DNA of 64,000 bases from Rhizobium sp. J15. GTDB lineage: Bacteria; Pseudomonadota; Alphaproteobacteria; Rhizobiales; Rhizobiaceae. The notes under the pieces are model-generated. The model was given only the letters and a program-made list of their open reading frames with translations, had not been told where the DNA came from and did no database searches. Position numbers and translations under genes: made by a program. Numbering within the stretch: position 1 is the first letter of the stretch; each line of letters begins with the position of its first letter. Shown here piece after piece: positions 37,086-47,372 of the stretch. The stretch covers positions 1 to 64,000 of the forward strand of contig NZ_NWSX01000002.1 of assembly GCF_002531825.1 (NCBI RefSeq). The letters run 5' to 3'.

Positions 37086-37143
37086 CATTTATCCATGTGG
37101 GCCGCTCCGGCTCGCGAATGTCATTCGATCGAGGGATTAGACA

Positions 37144-37440
37144 ATGGCAAGCACCAATTTCCGTCCGCTTCACGACCGCGTCGTCGTTCGTCGCGTCGAG
37201 TCCGAAGAGAAGACCAAAGGCGGCATCATCATTCCCGATACCGCCAAGGAAAAGCCCCAGGAAGGCGAAATCGTCGCCGTCGGTTCCGGCGCTCGTGACG
37301 AGTCCGGCAAGGTCGTCGCTCTCGACGTCAAGGCTGGCGACCGCGTCCTGTTCGGCAAGTGGTCCGGCACCGAAGTCAAGATCAACGGCGAAGACCTTCT
37401 GATCATGAAGGAAGCCGACATCATGGGCATCATCGGCTGA
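37144..37440 (+). CDS. groES: Co-chaperonin GroES
   Basis: A 98-residue Hsp10 that caps GroEL as a heptamer. It starts [12 protein letters not shown], has the mobile loop region [17 protein letters not shown] (about 20-36), and ends EADIMGIIG. It is cotranscribed with groEL 71 bp downstream under CIRCE control. Rhizobia usually have several groESL copies; the CIRCE-controlled one is often the main heat-inducible copy. Confidence 0.98.
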   Translation: MASTNFRPLHDRVVVRRVESEEKTKGGIIIPDTAKEKPQEGEIVAVGSGARDESGKVVALDVKAGDRVLFGKWSGTEVKINGEDLLIMKEADIMGIIG

Positions 37441-37466
37441 TCGGCCGATCCGCTTTCCCGAAATGA

Positions 37467-39255
<1,789 letters not shown>

Positions 39256-39299
39256 CTGAAAGCCGTCACTGACATCCATTCCGGCACATCCGGAATAGG

Positions 39300-39329
39300 A
39301 AGGGCGGTCTCCGGGTCGCCCTTTTCTTT
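39300..39329 (+). terminator. groESL Rho-independent terminator
   Basis: AAGGGCG (39300-39306) pairs with CGCCCTT (39317-39323) around a 10-base loop, followed by TTCTTTT. It lies 150 bp past groEL. Confidence 0.8.
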
Positions 39330-39617
39330 TGTCCCATTCCCGCGCCCAGGCGATTCGATCCATTGCGCGCGATTTTATGACGCGGGCGACCTTTTCCGGT
39401 TGGCAAGCTTTCGCGAAGCTTGCGTTGCCGCGTATTTCCCCGCACGCGGCAATCGGGCGAGGAATGCCGTGTTGCGGCGGAGATTTCGGGCCTGGAACGG
39501 TGTGGAAACGTTTTCAAAGCGCTCAAAGACGCGTTTTTGACGCTGTCGCTTAAAGGGTAAATCCGAAGCGAGGCGAGCAGAGAAGCGACGCCGATCCGAA
39601 CACCCCTTAAAAAGCCG

Positions 39618-39645
39618 TTGCCGTTTGTGCAAAAGCCCCTATAAA
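39618..39645 (+). promoter_or_regulatory. Possible sigma-70 promoter with long leader
   Basis: TTGCCG-N16-TATAAA, oriented towards the unknown gene at 39880. If used, the leader would be about 225 bases and contain a small GGCGA/TCGCC hairpin and the 39791-39807 hairpin. Confidence 0.35.
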
Positions 39646-39879
39646 TCCGCGCTGCAATTGACGTGCGCCCGGCGATAATTTTTCGCCAATGGACGAGGCC
39701 GGAGCGCAAAAGGCGATACGAGAAGGTTCGGCTTTCGAAGGCTCCGTTTCCGGAGAGCTTCTGGCTGTGGCAACGATCGCCGGATGAAGCGCGGGCATCA
39801 TGCCCGCTGCTGCGTGATTCTGTTTCTTTGTGTTTGCCGAGCGTGCGGCGGAGGAGCCGCATCCGAACTGGGGAACGCC

Positions 39880-40326
39880 TTGTTTAAGATCGCCAAAGCC
39901 AATGCAGCCATGCCCCTGATGCCCGGCTCGCTGAACGACAACAATCGCAATCACGAAATGCTGGCGCAGTTTTCAGTTTCCGAGGCCTGGGCCGGAGATT
40001 TTTCGACCGGCGTAATCCGTCTCGGTGAATGGAGTTCGATGCTGCACGGTCTCTCCGCACCGGAATGCGGGCTTTTGAACCTCATCCGCTGCTACGACAC
40101 GAAGGATCGCAGCCACGTGCTAGAACTGTTCGAGCAGGCGGCAACGCGCTGCTCCTCCTTCTGCTTTTCGACGACGATCATCATGCCGAACGGCTTCCGC
40201 CAGCCGCTCTTCTGCATGGGCGAGTCGAACGGCCTCGAGGAGAAATACAGCGGCAGCATGGCCGGCGTCTTCATCTTCCCGCGCTTCAAGCTCGAAGGCG
40301 CAAACCAGATCACGAGCTGGCGATAG
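39880..40326 (+). CDS. Conserved hypothetical protein, possibly PAS-like
   Basis: About 148 residues if it starts at the TTG at 39880 (GGGGAA five bases before); an ATG at 39910 would give 138. It is a soluble alpha/beta sequence (WAGDFSTGVIRLGEWSSMLH, CGLLNLIRCYDTKDRSHVLE, GVFIFPRFKLEG) whose length and pattern resemble a single PAS/GAF sensor domain with no output module. I do not recognise the family. It lies after groEL behind a long leader and converges on the GST gene. Confidence 0.6.
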   Translation: MFKIAKANAAMPLMPGSLNDNNRNHEMLAQFSVSEAWAGDFSTGVIRLGEWSSMLHGLSAPECGLLNLIRCYDTKDRSHVLELFEQAATRCSSFCFSTTIIMPNGFRQPLFCMGESNGLEEKYSGSMAGVFIFPRFKLEGANQITSWR

Positions 40327-40485
40327 AAGCGCGCGGGCGAAATAACGGTCTCCGCTGAAAGCGGTCAGACCGCTGAAAAGCCGGCCAACTCCTCTTTCGT
40401 CATACTTGGGCTTGTCCCGAGTATCTGCCTGGGCTCGATAGGGCAGCAGATCCTCGGCAACGAGGCCGAGGGTTGTCACATAGCG

Positions 40486-40507
40486 AGGCCGCTCCCGAGA
40501 GCGGCCT
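40486..40507. terminator. Hairpin at the 3' end of the GST gene
   Basis: AGGCCGCTC-CCGA-GAGCGGCCT, a 9-bp perfect stem 15 bp beyond the minus-strand GST stop and between convergent genes. T-runs are short on both strands. Confidence 0.55.
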
Positions 40508-40521
40508 TTGCGCGGGGATCG

Positions 40522-41232
40522 CTACTCCGGCTTGACGGGGATGTCGAGGCCCCTGGCGCTCGCCGGACGGGCGATGCAGCGCTCCAGCCAATCCGAGACG
40601 GCAGGGAATTTCGCATATTCGAGAACCTCGCGGCCGCCATAGAAGATATCGGCGCCGCGAACCCAGGTGAAGGTGGTGATGTCGGCGATCGTATATTGAT
40701 CGCCCATGATCCACTGGCGGCCCTTCAGCCAGCCTTCGAGCACGCCGAGCAGGCGTTTGGATTCATCGCGATAGCGCTCCACCGGATAGGAATTATTCGC
40801 GACCTTGTCGGCGGCGAATTTGTAGAAATGCCCGAACTGTCCGAGCATCGGGCCGATGCCCGCCATCTGGAAAAAGACCCATTGGATGCATTCGTAGCGG
40901 CCGGCGGCATCCGTGGGAATGAGCTTGCCGGTCTTTTCCGCGAGATAAAGCAGGATGGCGCCGGATTCGAAAAGGCCGATCGGTTTGCCACCCGGCCCAT
41001 TCGGATCGATGATCGCCGGAATACGGCCGTTCGGATTGAGAGATTCAAATTCCGGCGATTTCTGCTCGTTGGCGGCGAAGGAAATATAGTGCGGCTCATA
41101 GGCGAGCCCGAGTTCTTCGAGGGCGACGGACACTTTCACGCCGTTCGGCGTCTGCAGAGAATAGAGCTGGATGATGTCGGGGTTTTTCGCCGGCCAGCGG
41201 GTCGTGATCGGAAATGCGGACAGATCTGCCAT
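40522..41232 (-). CDS. Glutathione S-transferase family protein (YfcG/Ure2-like)
   Basis: A 236-residue GST. The N-terminal thioredoxin-like domain (about 20-105) has LYSLQTPNGVKVSVALEELG and the GSH-binding ESGAILLYLAEK. An all-helical C-terminal domain follows (WVFFQMAGIGPMLGQFGHF). The TPNG segment in place of a catalytic Tyr/Ser resembles YfcG-type disulfide-bond oxidoreductases. The ATG at 41232 has GGAG six bases upstream. It is divergent from doxX. Confidence 0.9.
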   Translation of the reverse strand: MADLSAFPITTRWPAKNPDIIQLYSLQTPNGVKVSVALEELGLAYEPHYISFAANEQKSPEFESLNPNGRIPAIIDPNGPGGKPIGLFESGAILLYLAEKTGKLIPTDAAGRYECIQWVFFQMAGIGPMLGQFGHFYKFAADKVANNSYPVERYRDESKRLLGVLEGWLKGRQWIMGDQYTIADITTFTWVRGADIFYGGREVLEYAKFPAVSDWLERCIARPASARGLDIPVKPE

Positions 41233-41435
41233 CGGATTCTCCATGTTGGGCGCCGACCATAGGAGACGAGGCTCTGGGAAAGCAAGCGAGGGCGTCGTTT
41301 CATATTATTGAACGAAGTGTCCCCATCCGTCTGTCTTTGCATAACGAAAGAAAAAGGCGAAATAGGAATATCAGAGATCCACAGCGTGCCCGGGGGCACT
41401 AAGATCTCCAGAGCCATTCAACGGAGACACCATCC

Positions 41436-41849
41436 ATGTCGAACGCCTTCATCTTGATCGCCCGCATTCTTCTGTCTTTCATGTTCATCCTTTCCGGCTT
41501 CATGAAGCTAACCGATCCCGCCGGTACTGCGGGCATGATCGCCGGCGCCGGCCTGCCGGCAGCAACCCTGTTGGCCTATGTCGCAGGCCTTTTCGAACTG
41601 CTGGCCGGCCTTGCGGTTCTCACCGGCTTCCAGGTCCGCATCGCCGGCTGGCTGCTCGCCGCCTTCTGTGTCTTCACGGGCGTTGCCTTCCACCTGCCCT
41701 ACGCAAGCGGCACGGAACTCGTGAATATTCTCAACCAGATCATGGTCATGAAGAACATCACGCTTGCCGGCGCGTACATATTGCTCGCCACCGTCGGTGC
41801 CGGTGCCTATTCGATTGACGCCCGCCGCGGCGCCTATGCGGCTGCCTGA
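41436..41849 (+). CDS. DoxX family membrane protein
   Basis: A 137-residue inner-membrane protein with four predicted helices (starting LIARILLSFMFILSGFMKL). DoxX-family members are small quinol- or redox-linked membrane proteins with poorly defined roles, some tied to oxidative stress. Standing divergent from a GST is compatible with redox homeostasis. A GGAG site precedes the ATG, and a strong 14-bp hairpin follows. Confidence 0.85.
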   Translation: MSNAFILIARILLSFMFILSGFMKLTDPAGTAGMIAGAGLPAATLLAYVAGLFELLAGLAVLTGFQVRIAGWLLAAFCVFTGVAFHLPYASGTELVNILNQIMVMKNITLAGAYILLATVGAGAYSIDARRGAYAAA

Positions 41850-41875
41850 TCCAGCAGACATCCTCCCAGACATGC

Positions 41876-41909
41876 AGAACCCGCCGTCATTGAATTGACG
41901 GCGGGTTCT
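41876..41909. terminator. Bidirectional hairpin between doxX and hisG
   Basis: A perfect 14-bp stem (41876-41889 with 41896-41909) has a six-base loop and lies between the convergent doxX and hisG genes. It is followed by CTT on the + strand. Confidence 0.75.
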
Positions 41910-41930
41910 CTTATGCATTGATGGGCGAAA

Positions 41931-42626
41931 TCAGAGAGCCGCGCGCACCGCGTCGATAATCGCCTGCACGACGGGTTCATCGGCATGGCTTTCCCTGCGG
42001 GCGCGCACGAGGCAGGCCTGCGAGTGCAGGATGACGCCGTCCTGGAGCACCTTCAGATGGTTGGCGCGCAGTGTCGAACCGGTGGAGGTGATGTCGACGA
42101 TGATATCGGCGGAACCGGAAGCGGGAGCACCCTCGGTGGCGCCGAGGCTTTCGACGATGCGGTAGAGCTGGATGCCGTGCTGGCTCGAAAAGAACTGCTG
42201 GGTCAGGCGCCAGTATTTGGTGGCGATGGCAAGACGCCTGGAGTGGCGGGCGCGGAAATCGGCGGCGACGTCGCCGAGATCGGCCATGGTCTCGACGTCA
42301 AGCCAGATCTCCGGCACGGCGACGACGACATCGGCATGGCCGAAGCCGAGACGGGCGCAGAATTCGACGCGCTTGTCGACCTCGGCAAAACCCTCACGCA
42401 TCAGGTCTTCGCCGGTGACGCCGAAATCGACGGTGCCGTTGCCGAGTTCGCGGGAGATCTCGGAAGCCGACAGGAAAGCCACCTCGACATCGTCCCAGCC
42501 TTCGACGCGGCCGCGATAGGAGCGGTCGTTGCCGACGGCCGTTATCCGCATGCCGGCCCGTTCGAAGATCGCCGAAGCGTCGTCTTTCATCCGGCCCTTG
42601 GAGGGGAGCGCGATGGTGATGGTCAT
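41931..42626 (-). CDS. hisG: ATP phosphoribosyltransferase, short form
   Basis: A 231-residue catalytic subunit of the first histidine-biosynthesis step (PRPP + ATP to PR-ATP). It begins [11 protein letters not shown], and the PRPP loop is [14 protein letters not shown] (about 173-186). It lacks the C-terminal regulatory domain of long HisG and so needs HisZ, whose gene overlaps it by four bases (ATGA). Confidence 0.96.
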   Translation of the reverse strand: MTITIALPSKGRMKDDASAIFERAGMRITAVGNDRSYRGRVEGWDDVEVAFLSASEISRELGNGTVDFGVTGEDLMREGFAEVDKRVEFCARLGFGHADVVVAVPEIWLDVETMADLGDVAADFRARHSRRLAIATKYWRLTQQFFSSQHGIQLYRIVESLGATEGAPASGSADIIVDITSTGSTLRANHLKVLQDGVILHSQACLVRARRESHADEPVVQAIIDAVRAAL

Positions 42627-43744
42627 GCGGCTGCCCTTTCGGTTTCGATACGGTCGAGCCAGAAGGAGAAGCCGACCGCCGGAATGCGGTCCGTGGCGCC
42701 GAGGAAGGTCAGGAGCTTGTCGAAGCGGCCGCCGCCGGCCAGAACCGCGGCCGAGCCCTCCACCGTCACCTCGAAGACGAGGCCGGTGTAATAGTCGAGC
42801 GGACGGCCGAAGGCGGCGCGGTATCCAAGGCCGGAAAGATCGACACCGGCATTGGCAAGGGCAGCGACACGGCCGTTGAAGCGGGAAAGCGCGTTGCCGA
42901 GCTTCAGCCCGGCCGCATCGGCGAAACCGGCCAGAGCTGCGGATGCATTGACGAGCGGCACGTCGAGCGACAGGAATTCTTCCAGCACATGGAAGGCGGC
43001 ATCGTCGAGGCGCGTTTCGGACAGGATGAGCTTTTCCTTGAGCCTGCGGGCGATCTCCAGCGGCGAACGGCTGGCATTCGTCGAATAACCCGTCGCCTGC
43101 ATTTCCTGCTCGATATGGGCGACCAGCGCCGGCTCATTGCCTGACGCGACAAGCTTGGCGATATCGTCATCGAGGCCGGTGACGAATTGCGGGCTGACGA
43201 GGCTGGCAAGCAGCGCCTCCAGCTGCGTCATGTTGCCGAAGGCATGGATCAGACGCTTCTGCCAGCCGAGCGGCAGGCCGAGCGCCTGGACGACCGCTTC
43301 GAACACCGCCTGGTCGCCAAGCGTCACCGAAAGGCGCCGGCCGGGCAGCAGGCGCGCAAGAATGGCGGTGGCGTCGCCGATGGCGCGGGCGTCGGCGCTC
43401 GCTATGTTGATATCGCCGAGATCCTCGATGCCGGCCTGATAGAATTCGTTGGCGCCGTCGCGGCGCTGGCGGAAAACCTCGCCGAGATAGGCATAACGCT
43501 TCGGCGTGCCGGTCGCGGTCTCGATGTGGCGCAGACAGACGGGGATGGTGAATTCCGGACGCAGGCAGAGGCTGGCGCCAGTTTCACTCTCCGTCATGAA
43601 GATGCGCCGGCGCAGATCCTCGCCGGCGATATCGAGGAAAGGCTCGGCCGGCTGAATGACCGGCGTATCGATGCGCTCGGCATTGCGCGCGCTAAATTCG
43701 GCCAGCAGTTCATTGGCAAATTCGGGGAGGTTGATCAGGGGCAT
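42623..43744 (-). CDS. hisZ: ATP phosphoribosyltransferase regulatory subunit
   Basis: A 373-residue HisRS-like protein without tRNA charging activity that activates short HisG. Class II synthetase-like segments remain ([33 protein letters not shown]), but the anticodon domain is missing. Start ATG 43744. It lies between hisS and hisG, all on the minus strand. The 174-bp gap to hisS is filled by a large inverted repeat. Confidence 0.94.
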   Translation of the reverse strand: MPLINLPEFANELLAEFSARNAERIDTPVIQPAEPFLDIAGEDLRRRIFMTESETGASLCLRPEFTIPVCLRHIETATGTPKRYAYLGEVFRQRRDGANEFYQAGIEDLGDINIASADARAIGDATAILARLLPGRRLSVTLGDQAVFEAVVQALGLPLGWQKRLIHAFGNMTQLEALLASLVSPQFVTGLDDDIAKLVASGNEPALVAHIEQEMQATGYSTNASRSPLEIARRLKEKLILSETRLDDAAFHVLEEFLSLDVPLVNASAALAGFADAAGLKLGNALSRFNGRVAALANAGVDLSGLGYRAAFGRPLDYYTGLVFEVTVEGSAAVLAGGGRFDKLLTFLGATDRIPAVGFSFWLDRIETERAAA

Positions 43745-43765
43745 TGCGTCGCTCCTGAGAAAAGT

Positions 43766-43917
43766 CCCCTCCCCAACCCCTCCCCACAAGGGGGAGGGAC
43801 TAACCCGTGGCGACCGTCGAAACACATCAAGAGCATCGTCGATGGAGCGAATGTTGAGTTGGGCACAGCGGCGCCGCTTGAAGCCCCTCCCCCTTGTGGG
43901 GAGGGGTTGGGGAGGGG
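43766..43917. repeat. Large inverted repeat between hisS and hisZ
   Basis: Perfect 32-bp arms (43766-43797 and 43886-43917), rich in CCCCTCCCC, flank 88 bp. This is a typical rhizobial intergenic palindrome placed inside the hisS-hisZ-hisG unit; it ends two bases before the hisS stop codon. Confidence 0.9.
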
Positions 43918-43918
43918 T

Positions 43919-45442
43919 CTACCGCGCATCGCCAGCCCTCTTTCGATCCTCCGCCTGCGCCGCGAGGATCTCCTTCACCTTGGCGACGAGGTCGGCTTCC
44001 GGCACGGTCTCCTGCGCCACGCGGGCTTCACGCCAGCTGGCATTGTCCTCGATCTCGCCGGAGAGGCGCTTGCCCTCGATCAGATCCTTGATTTGCACGA
44101 CGCCCTCGGCGCGTTCGTCGCCGCCCTGGATGATGGCGACGGGGCAGCCGCGGCGGTCGGCATATTTCAGCTGGTTGCCGAATTTCTTCCAGTTGCCCTG
44201 GAACATCTCGGCGCGGATGCCGGCGGCGCGCAGCTGTTGCGTGAAGCGCTGATAGCGGCCCATCGCCTCGACGTCGCCGTCCATGACGGTCACCAGCACC
44301 GGCTCGATCACTTCGCTCTCGCCGAGCTTGCCGAGGTTCTTCAGCGCCGTCATCAGCCTGGAAACGCCGATCGAAAAACCAGTCGCGGGAACCGGCTGGC
44401 CCATGAAGCGGGAGACGAGGCCGTCGTAACGGCCGCCGCCGCCGACCGAACCGAACACGACCTTCTCGCCTTTCTCATTGGTGACGTCGAAGGTCAGTTC
44501 GGCCTCATAGACAGGGCCGGTGTAATATTCGAGGCCACGGACGACGGAAGGATCGATCTTGATGCGGTCGGCGCCATAACCGGCGCTCGTGACGAGCGCG
44601 CCGATGAAATTCAGCTCGTCGACACCCTCGACACCTCTGGAGGTTCCCGCGACGAGCTCGGCAAGACGCGCAGCGCTTTCGGCGTAATCCTTGATGCCGA
44701 CGAAGAAGAGCACCTTGTCGATCTGCTCCTGATTGAGACCGGCGCCCTTGGTGAAGTCGCCGGATTCATCCTTGCGGCCGGGACCGAGCAGCAGCGTCAC
44801 ACCCTCCGGGCCGAACTTGTCGAGCTTGTCGATGGCGCGCAGCACGTTCAGCCGCTGGCCGGCCTTGTCCTCGCCGCCGAGGCCGATGGCCTCCAGCACG
44901 CCGTCCAGAACCTTGCGGTTGTTGACGCGGATGACGTAGTCGCCGCGCTTGATGCCGAGCGCTTCAAGCGTATCGGCCATCATCATGCACATTTCGGCAT
45001 CGGCCTGGACACCCGGCGCGCCGACGGTATCGGCATCGAATTGCATGAACTGGCGGAAGCGGCCCGGGCCCGGCTTTTCGTTGCGGAAAACGTAGCCGGC
45101 GCGATAGGTGCGGTAGGGAAGCTGGATCTCGTTGAAATTTTCCGCGACATGGCGGGCGAGCGGCGCCGTCAGGTCGTAGCGCAGCGACATCCATTGCTCG
45201 TCGTCGTCCTGCAGCGAGAAGACGCCCTCGTTCGGGCGATCGCTGTCGGGCAGGAACTTGCCGAGCGCATCGGTATATTCGAACAGCGGCGTTTCCACAG
45301 GATCGAAGCCGTAATGCTCATAGACTTCCCGGATCTTTGCCGTCATCTCGTTGACGGCGCGGATATCGCCGGCCGCACGGTCGACGAAGCCGCGCGGCAG
45401 GCGGGCCTTGAGCTTTTGCGGTTTCTTCTGCTTGTCGTTCAT
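43919..45442 (-). CDS. hisS: Histidyl-tRNA synthetase
   Basis: A 507-residue class II synthetase. Motif 2 is [19 protein letters not shown] (about 119-137), the HisA-type signature GGGGRYDGL is at about 336-344, and a C-terminal anticodon-binding domain is present. It is longer than E. coli HisRS, as usual for alphaproteobacteria. ATG 45442 matches the family ([19 protein letters not shown]). First gene of the hisS-hisZ-hisG group. Confidence 0.96.
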   Translation of the reverse strand: MNDKQKKPQKLKARLPRGFVDRAAGDIRAVNEMTAKIREVYEHYGFDPVETPLFEYTDALGKFLPDSDRPNEGVFSLQDDDEQWMSLRYDLTAPLARHVAENFNEIQLPYRTYRAGYVFRNEKPGPGRFRQFMQFDADTVGAPGVQADAEMCMMMADTLEALGIKRGDYVIRVNNRKVLDGVLEAIGLGGEDKAGQRLNVLRAIDKLDKFGPEGVTLLLGPGRKDESGDFTKGAGLNQEQIDKVLFFVGIKDYAESAARLAELVAGTSRGVEGVDELNFIGALVTSAGYGADRIKIDPSVVRGLEYYTGPVYEAELTFDVTNEKGEKVVFGSVGGGGRYDGLVSRFMGQPVPATGFSIGVSRLMTALKNLGKLGESEVIEPVLVTVMDGDVEAMGRYQRFTQQLRAAGIRAEMFQGNWKKFGNQLKYADRRGCPVAIIQGGDERAEGVVQIKDLIEGKRLSGEIEDNASWREARVAQETVPEADLVAKVKEILAAQAEDRKRAGDAR

Positions 45443-45579
45443 TTCCGGGAATTCCGCTGACTGTGACAGTGGCGGTTTCCTAACCGATCGGGCGGGGAGC
45501 GGCAAGGGCGAAGGGTCTTGATGTCGCTGCGAGAATCGATTGAACGGAAAGGCATCCATCAGAAGGCGGGATATGCATC

Positions 45580-46335
45580 ATGATCGCTGAAGCGCTTCTC
45601 TATGCCGCGACATGGCCGCTCACCGGCAAGGCGCATCGAAAGTTCATCCGTTACTCGGTCAATCTCTGGTCGCGCGCCGGGCGCTGCGCCCGTGATTGGG
45701 CCGAACACGAGGAGATGAGCCGGAATGCGATCCGTGCGGCGACGGCCGGTCTCAGGCAGAAGCGGACGGCCGTGGTGCTCGGCTCCGGCCTCTTGCGGGA
45801 CGTGCCGATCGAGGAACTGGCGAGAGACTTCGACACCGTCGTTCTGGTCGATCTCGTTCACCTCGCCTCGGTGCGCCTGTGGCTGACGGCCAAGGGCTAT
45901 CGCAATGTCCGGCTGATCGAGCGCGACCTTTCCGGTTACGACGAGCTTGCGGCCGGCAAAGAGCCCGAACCGCTCGGCTTCCTGCGGTCGGTGCCCTATC
46001 TCGATCTCGTGGTATCGGCCAATCTCCTGTCGCAGATCGGCCGCGGCGTGAAACGGCGCTACGAGACCGAGACCGCCGGGATCCCGGCCGACGCCGTGGA
46101 ACGGCTGATCGCTGCGCATCTGGCCGGGCTTTCCGGGCTTGCCTGCCGCCATTGCCTGGTGACCGACATCGCCTATGCCGTCATCGACCGCACCGGCAAA
46201 ACGCATGAGGAAGCCGATCTGCTGTACGGCGTTTTACCGCCGCCGGCAAAAGCCACCTGGACATGGCCGGTGGCGCCGCTCGGCGAGGAGAGCCGGGATT
46301 ACCGGATCGAGCACAAGGTCATCGCCGCCTGGTGA
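45580..46335 (+). CDS. Unknown protein with methyltransferase-like Rossmann core
   Basis: 251 residues. An N-terminal amphipathic segment is followed by VVLGSGLLRDVP (66-76, a motif-I-like loop), VVLVDLVHL (acidic residue D91 at the end of strand 2) and DLVVSANLLSQIG (about 146-158, a motif-IV-like strand). This pattern fits a class I SAM methyltransferase, but no substrate motif is recognised. AGG-rich sequence precedes the ATG. It is divergent from hisS and alone on its strand before the copper pair. Confidence 0.7.
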   Translation: MIAEALLYAATWPLTGKAHRKFIRYSVNLWSRAGRCARDWAEHEEMSRNAIRAATAGLRQKRTAVVLGSGLLRDVPIEELARDFDTVVLVDLVHLASVRLWLTAKGYRNVRLIERDLSGYDELAAGKEPEPLGFLRSVPYLDLVVSANLLSQIGRGVKRRYETETAGIPADAVERLIAAHLAGLSGLACRHCLVTDIAYAVIDRTGKTHEEADLLYGVLPPPAKATWTWPVAPLGEESRDYRIEHKVIAAW

Positions 46336-46393
46336 GCCACCAGACCGCGACGGACGGCTTGGATTGCCGTCGGCCTTCCCTATATGAAACGAC

Positions 46394-46765
46394 ATGCGCA
46401 CGCTCGCCCTCATCACGATGGTTCTCGGCTGGTTGGTCTACAGCGCCATGTCCGCATGGGCCGGCTGTCCGACATGTGCGTCGATGAATGCGCCGGCCAC
46501 CGTCGAAAGCGGCAGCATGCATGGCCATGAAATGGCCGGCATGGATATGCACGAAGGAATAGGAAAAACCACTCCCGCGAAAGACCCTTGTGCGAGCGGA
46601 AACGCCGCGCATATGCCGCTTTGCGCCGCCTGCCTTCTGCTGCCGCCGACGGTGATCGTTATGGGCGACGGAAAATCCGTCTTCGGCTATCCCCAGCCGC
46701 CGCTCGTTCGCGCCCTTGACGACAACAGACCCGCTCCGCAGGCGCCCCCTCCCCGCCTGGGCTGA
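46394..46765 (+). CDS. Small secreted His/Met/Cys-rich protein (DUF2946-like)
   Basis: A 123-residue protein with a signal peptide (1-23, ending AWAG), then CPTC (25-28), a Met/His-rich stretch (SMHGHEMAGMDMHEG, 41-55) and CAAC (77-80) before a hydrophobic segment. This composition suits periplasmic copper binding. The gene is followed 74 bp later by a DUF305 protein. The CxxC-hydrophobic layout resembles the protein at 24599. Confidence 0.65.
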   Translation: MRTLALITMVLGWLVYSAMSAWAGCPTCASMNAPATVESGSMHGHEMAGMDMHEGIGKTTPAKDPCASGNAAHMPLCAACLLLPPTVIVMGDGKSVFGYPQPPLVRALDDNRPAPQAPPPRLG

Positions 46766-46839
46766 CAACCGATTTTACACGCAGCTCGGTCGGCTTCGAC
46801 CGCCGACGTATCTATTGTCAGGCAGAGAAAGGAACTCTC

Positions 46840-47199
46840 ATGTCTTTGAAAATCACTACGCTTACCGCAATGCTCGCCCTCCTTGCCGCCCCGGCCCTTG
46901 CTGAAGACATGTCCACGGACATGAGCAAGCCGATGGGCAGCCACGGTGCCTCAAGCCACGCTTTCAGCGAGGCGAACGACAAAATGCACAAGGATATGAT
47001 GATCGAGTATAGCGGCGATGCCGACGTGGACTTCGTTCACAACATGATCCCTCACCATCAGGGCGCGATCGACATGGCCAAGATCGAGCTTCAATACGGC
47101 AAGGATCCCGAAATCCGCAAGCTTGCGGAAGCCGTGATCAAGGCGCAGGAAGCGGAGATCGCCGAGATGAACGCCTGGCTCAAGGCTCGCGGCAAGTAA
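46840..47199 (+). CDS. DUF305 (CopM-type) periplasmic protein
   Basis: A 119-residue protein with a signal peptide (1-21, cleaved after LAEA-like residues), a Met/His-rich mature N-terminus and one DUF305 repeat. The characteristic core is DFVHNMIPHHQGAIDMAKIE (about 67-86). DUF305 proteins such as CopM bind copper in the periplasm through Met and His. It pairs with the upstream Met/His-rich gene as a likely copper-tolerance unit. Confidence 0.88.
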   Translation: MSLKITTLTAMLALLAAPALAEDMSTDMSKPMGSHGASSHAFSEANDKMHKDMMIEYSGDADVDFVHNMIPHHQGAIDMAKIELQYGKDPEIRKLAEAVIKAQEAEIAEMNAWLKARGK

Positions 47200-47245
47200 T
47201 CGATCATCGTCAAAAGAAGAACGCCGAAAATCTCCGGCGTTCCCT

Positions 47246-47360
47246 AGAGCATGATGCCGAAAAGTGTCGACGGTTTTCGGGCGACATCATGCTCTAACTC
47301 TTTAATTTAGAACAGGATTCAGATTTTAGGCCGAACGGGCCTAAAATCATCCTGTTCTAG
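47246..47360. repeat. RIME-like two-palindrome element, copy 1
   Basis: Palindrome A (47246-47295, AGAGCATGATG...CATCATGCTCT) and palindrome B (47309-47358, AGAACAGG...CCTGTTCT), total about 115 bp. It is nearly identical to the element at 58012-58122. Size and layout match Rhizobium-specific intergenic mosaic elements. It lies between the convergent DUF305 and aldo/keto reductase genes. Confidence 0.85.
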
Positions 47361-47372
47361 CGGCAATGCCGT

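Larger units (their letters stand above)
36802..37143. other. Intergenic region upstream of groES
   Basis: 342 bp between the divergent HAD gene and groES. It contains the 26-bp tandem duplication (36919-36970), the groESL promoter (37023-37050) and the CIRCE element (37059-37085). No protein gene is supported. Confidence 0.7.

Noticed and set aside
39266..39862. Minus-strand open frame of 198 codons after groEL
   Set aside because: It crosses the groESL terminator, is Arg/Ser-rich, has no ribosome site and no domain.
43187..45460. Long + strand open frame opposite hisZ and hisS
   Set aside because: Antisense shadow that also runs through the inverted repeat at 43766-43917, which no real gene would be expected to encode.
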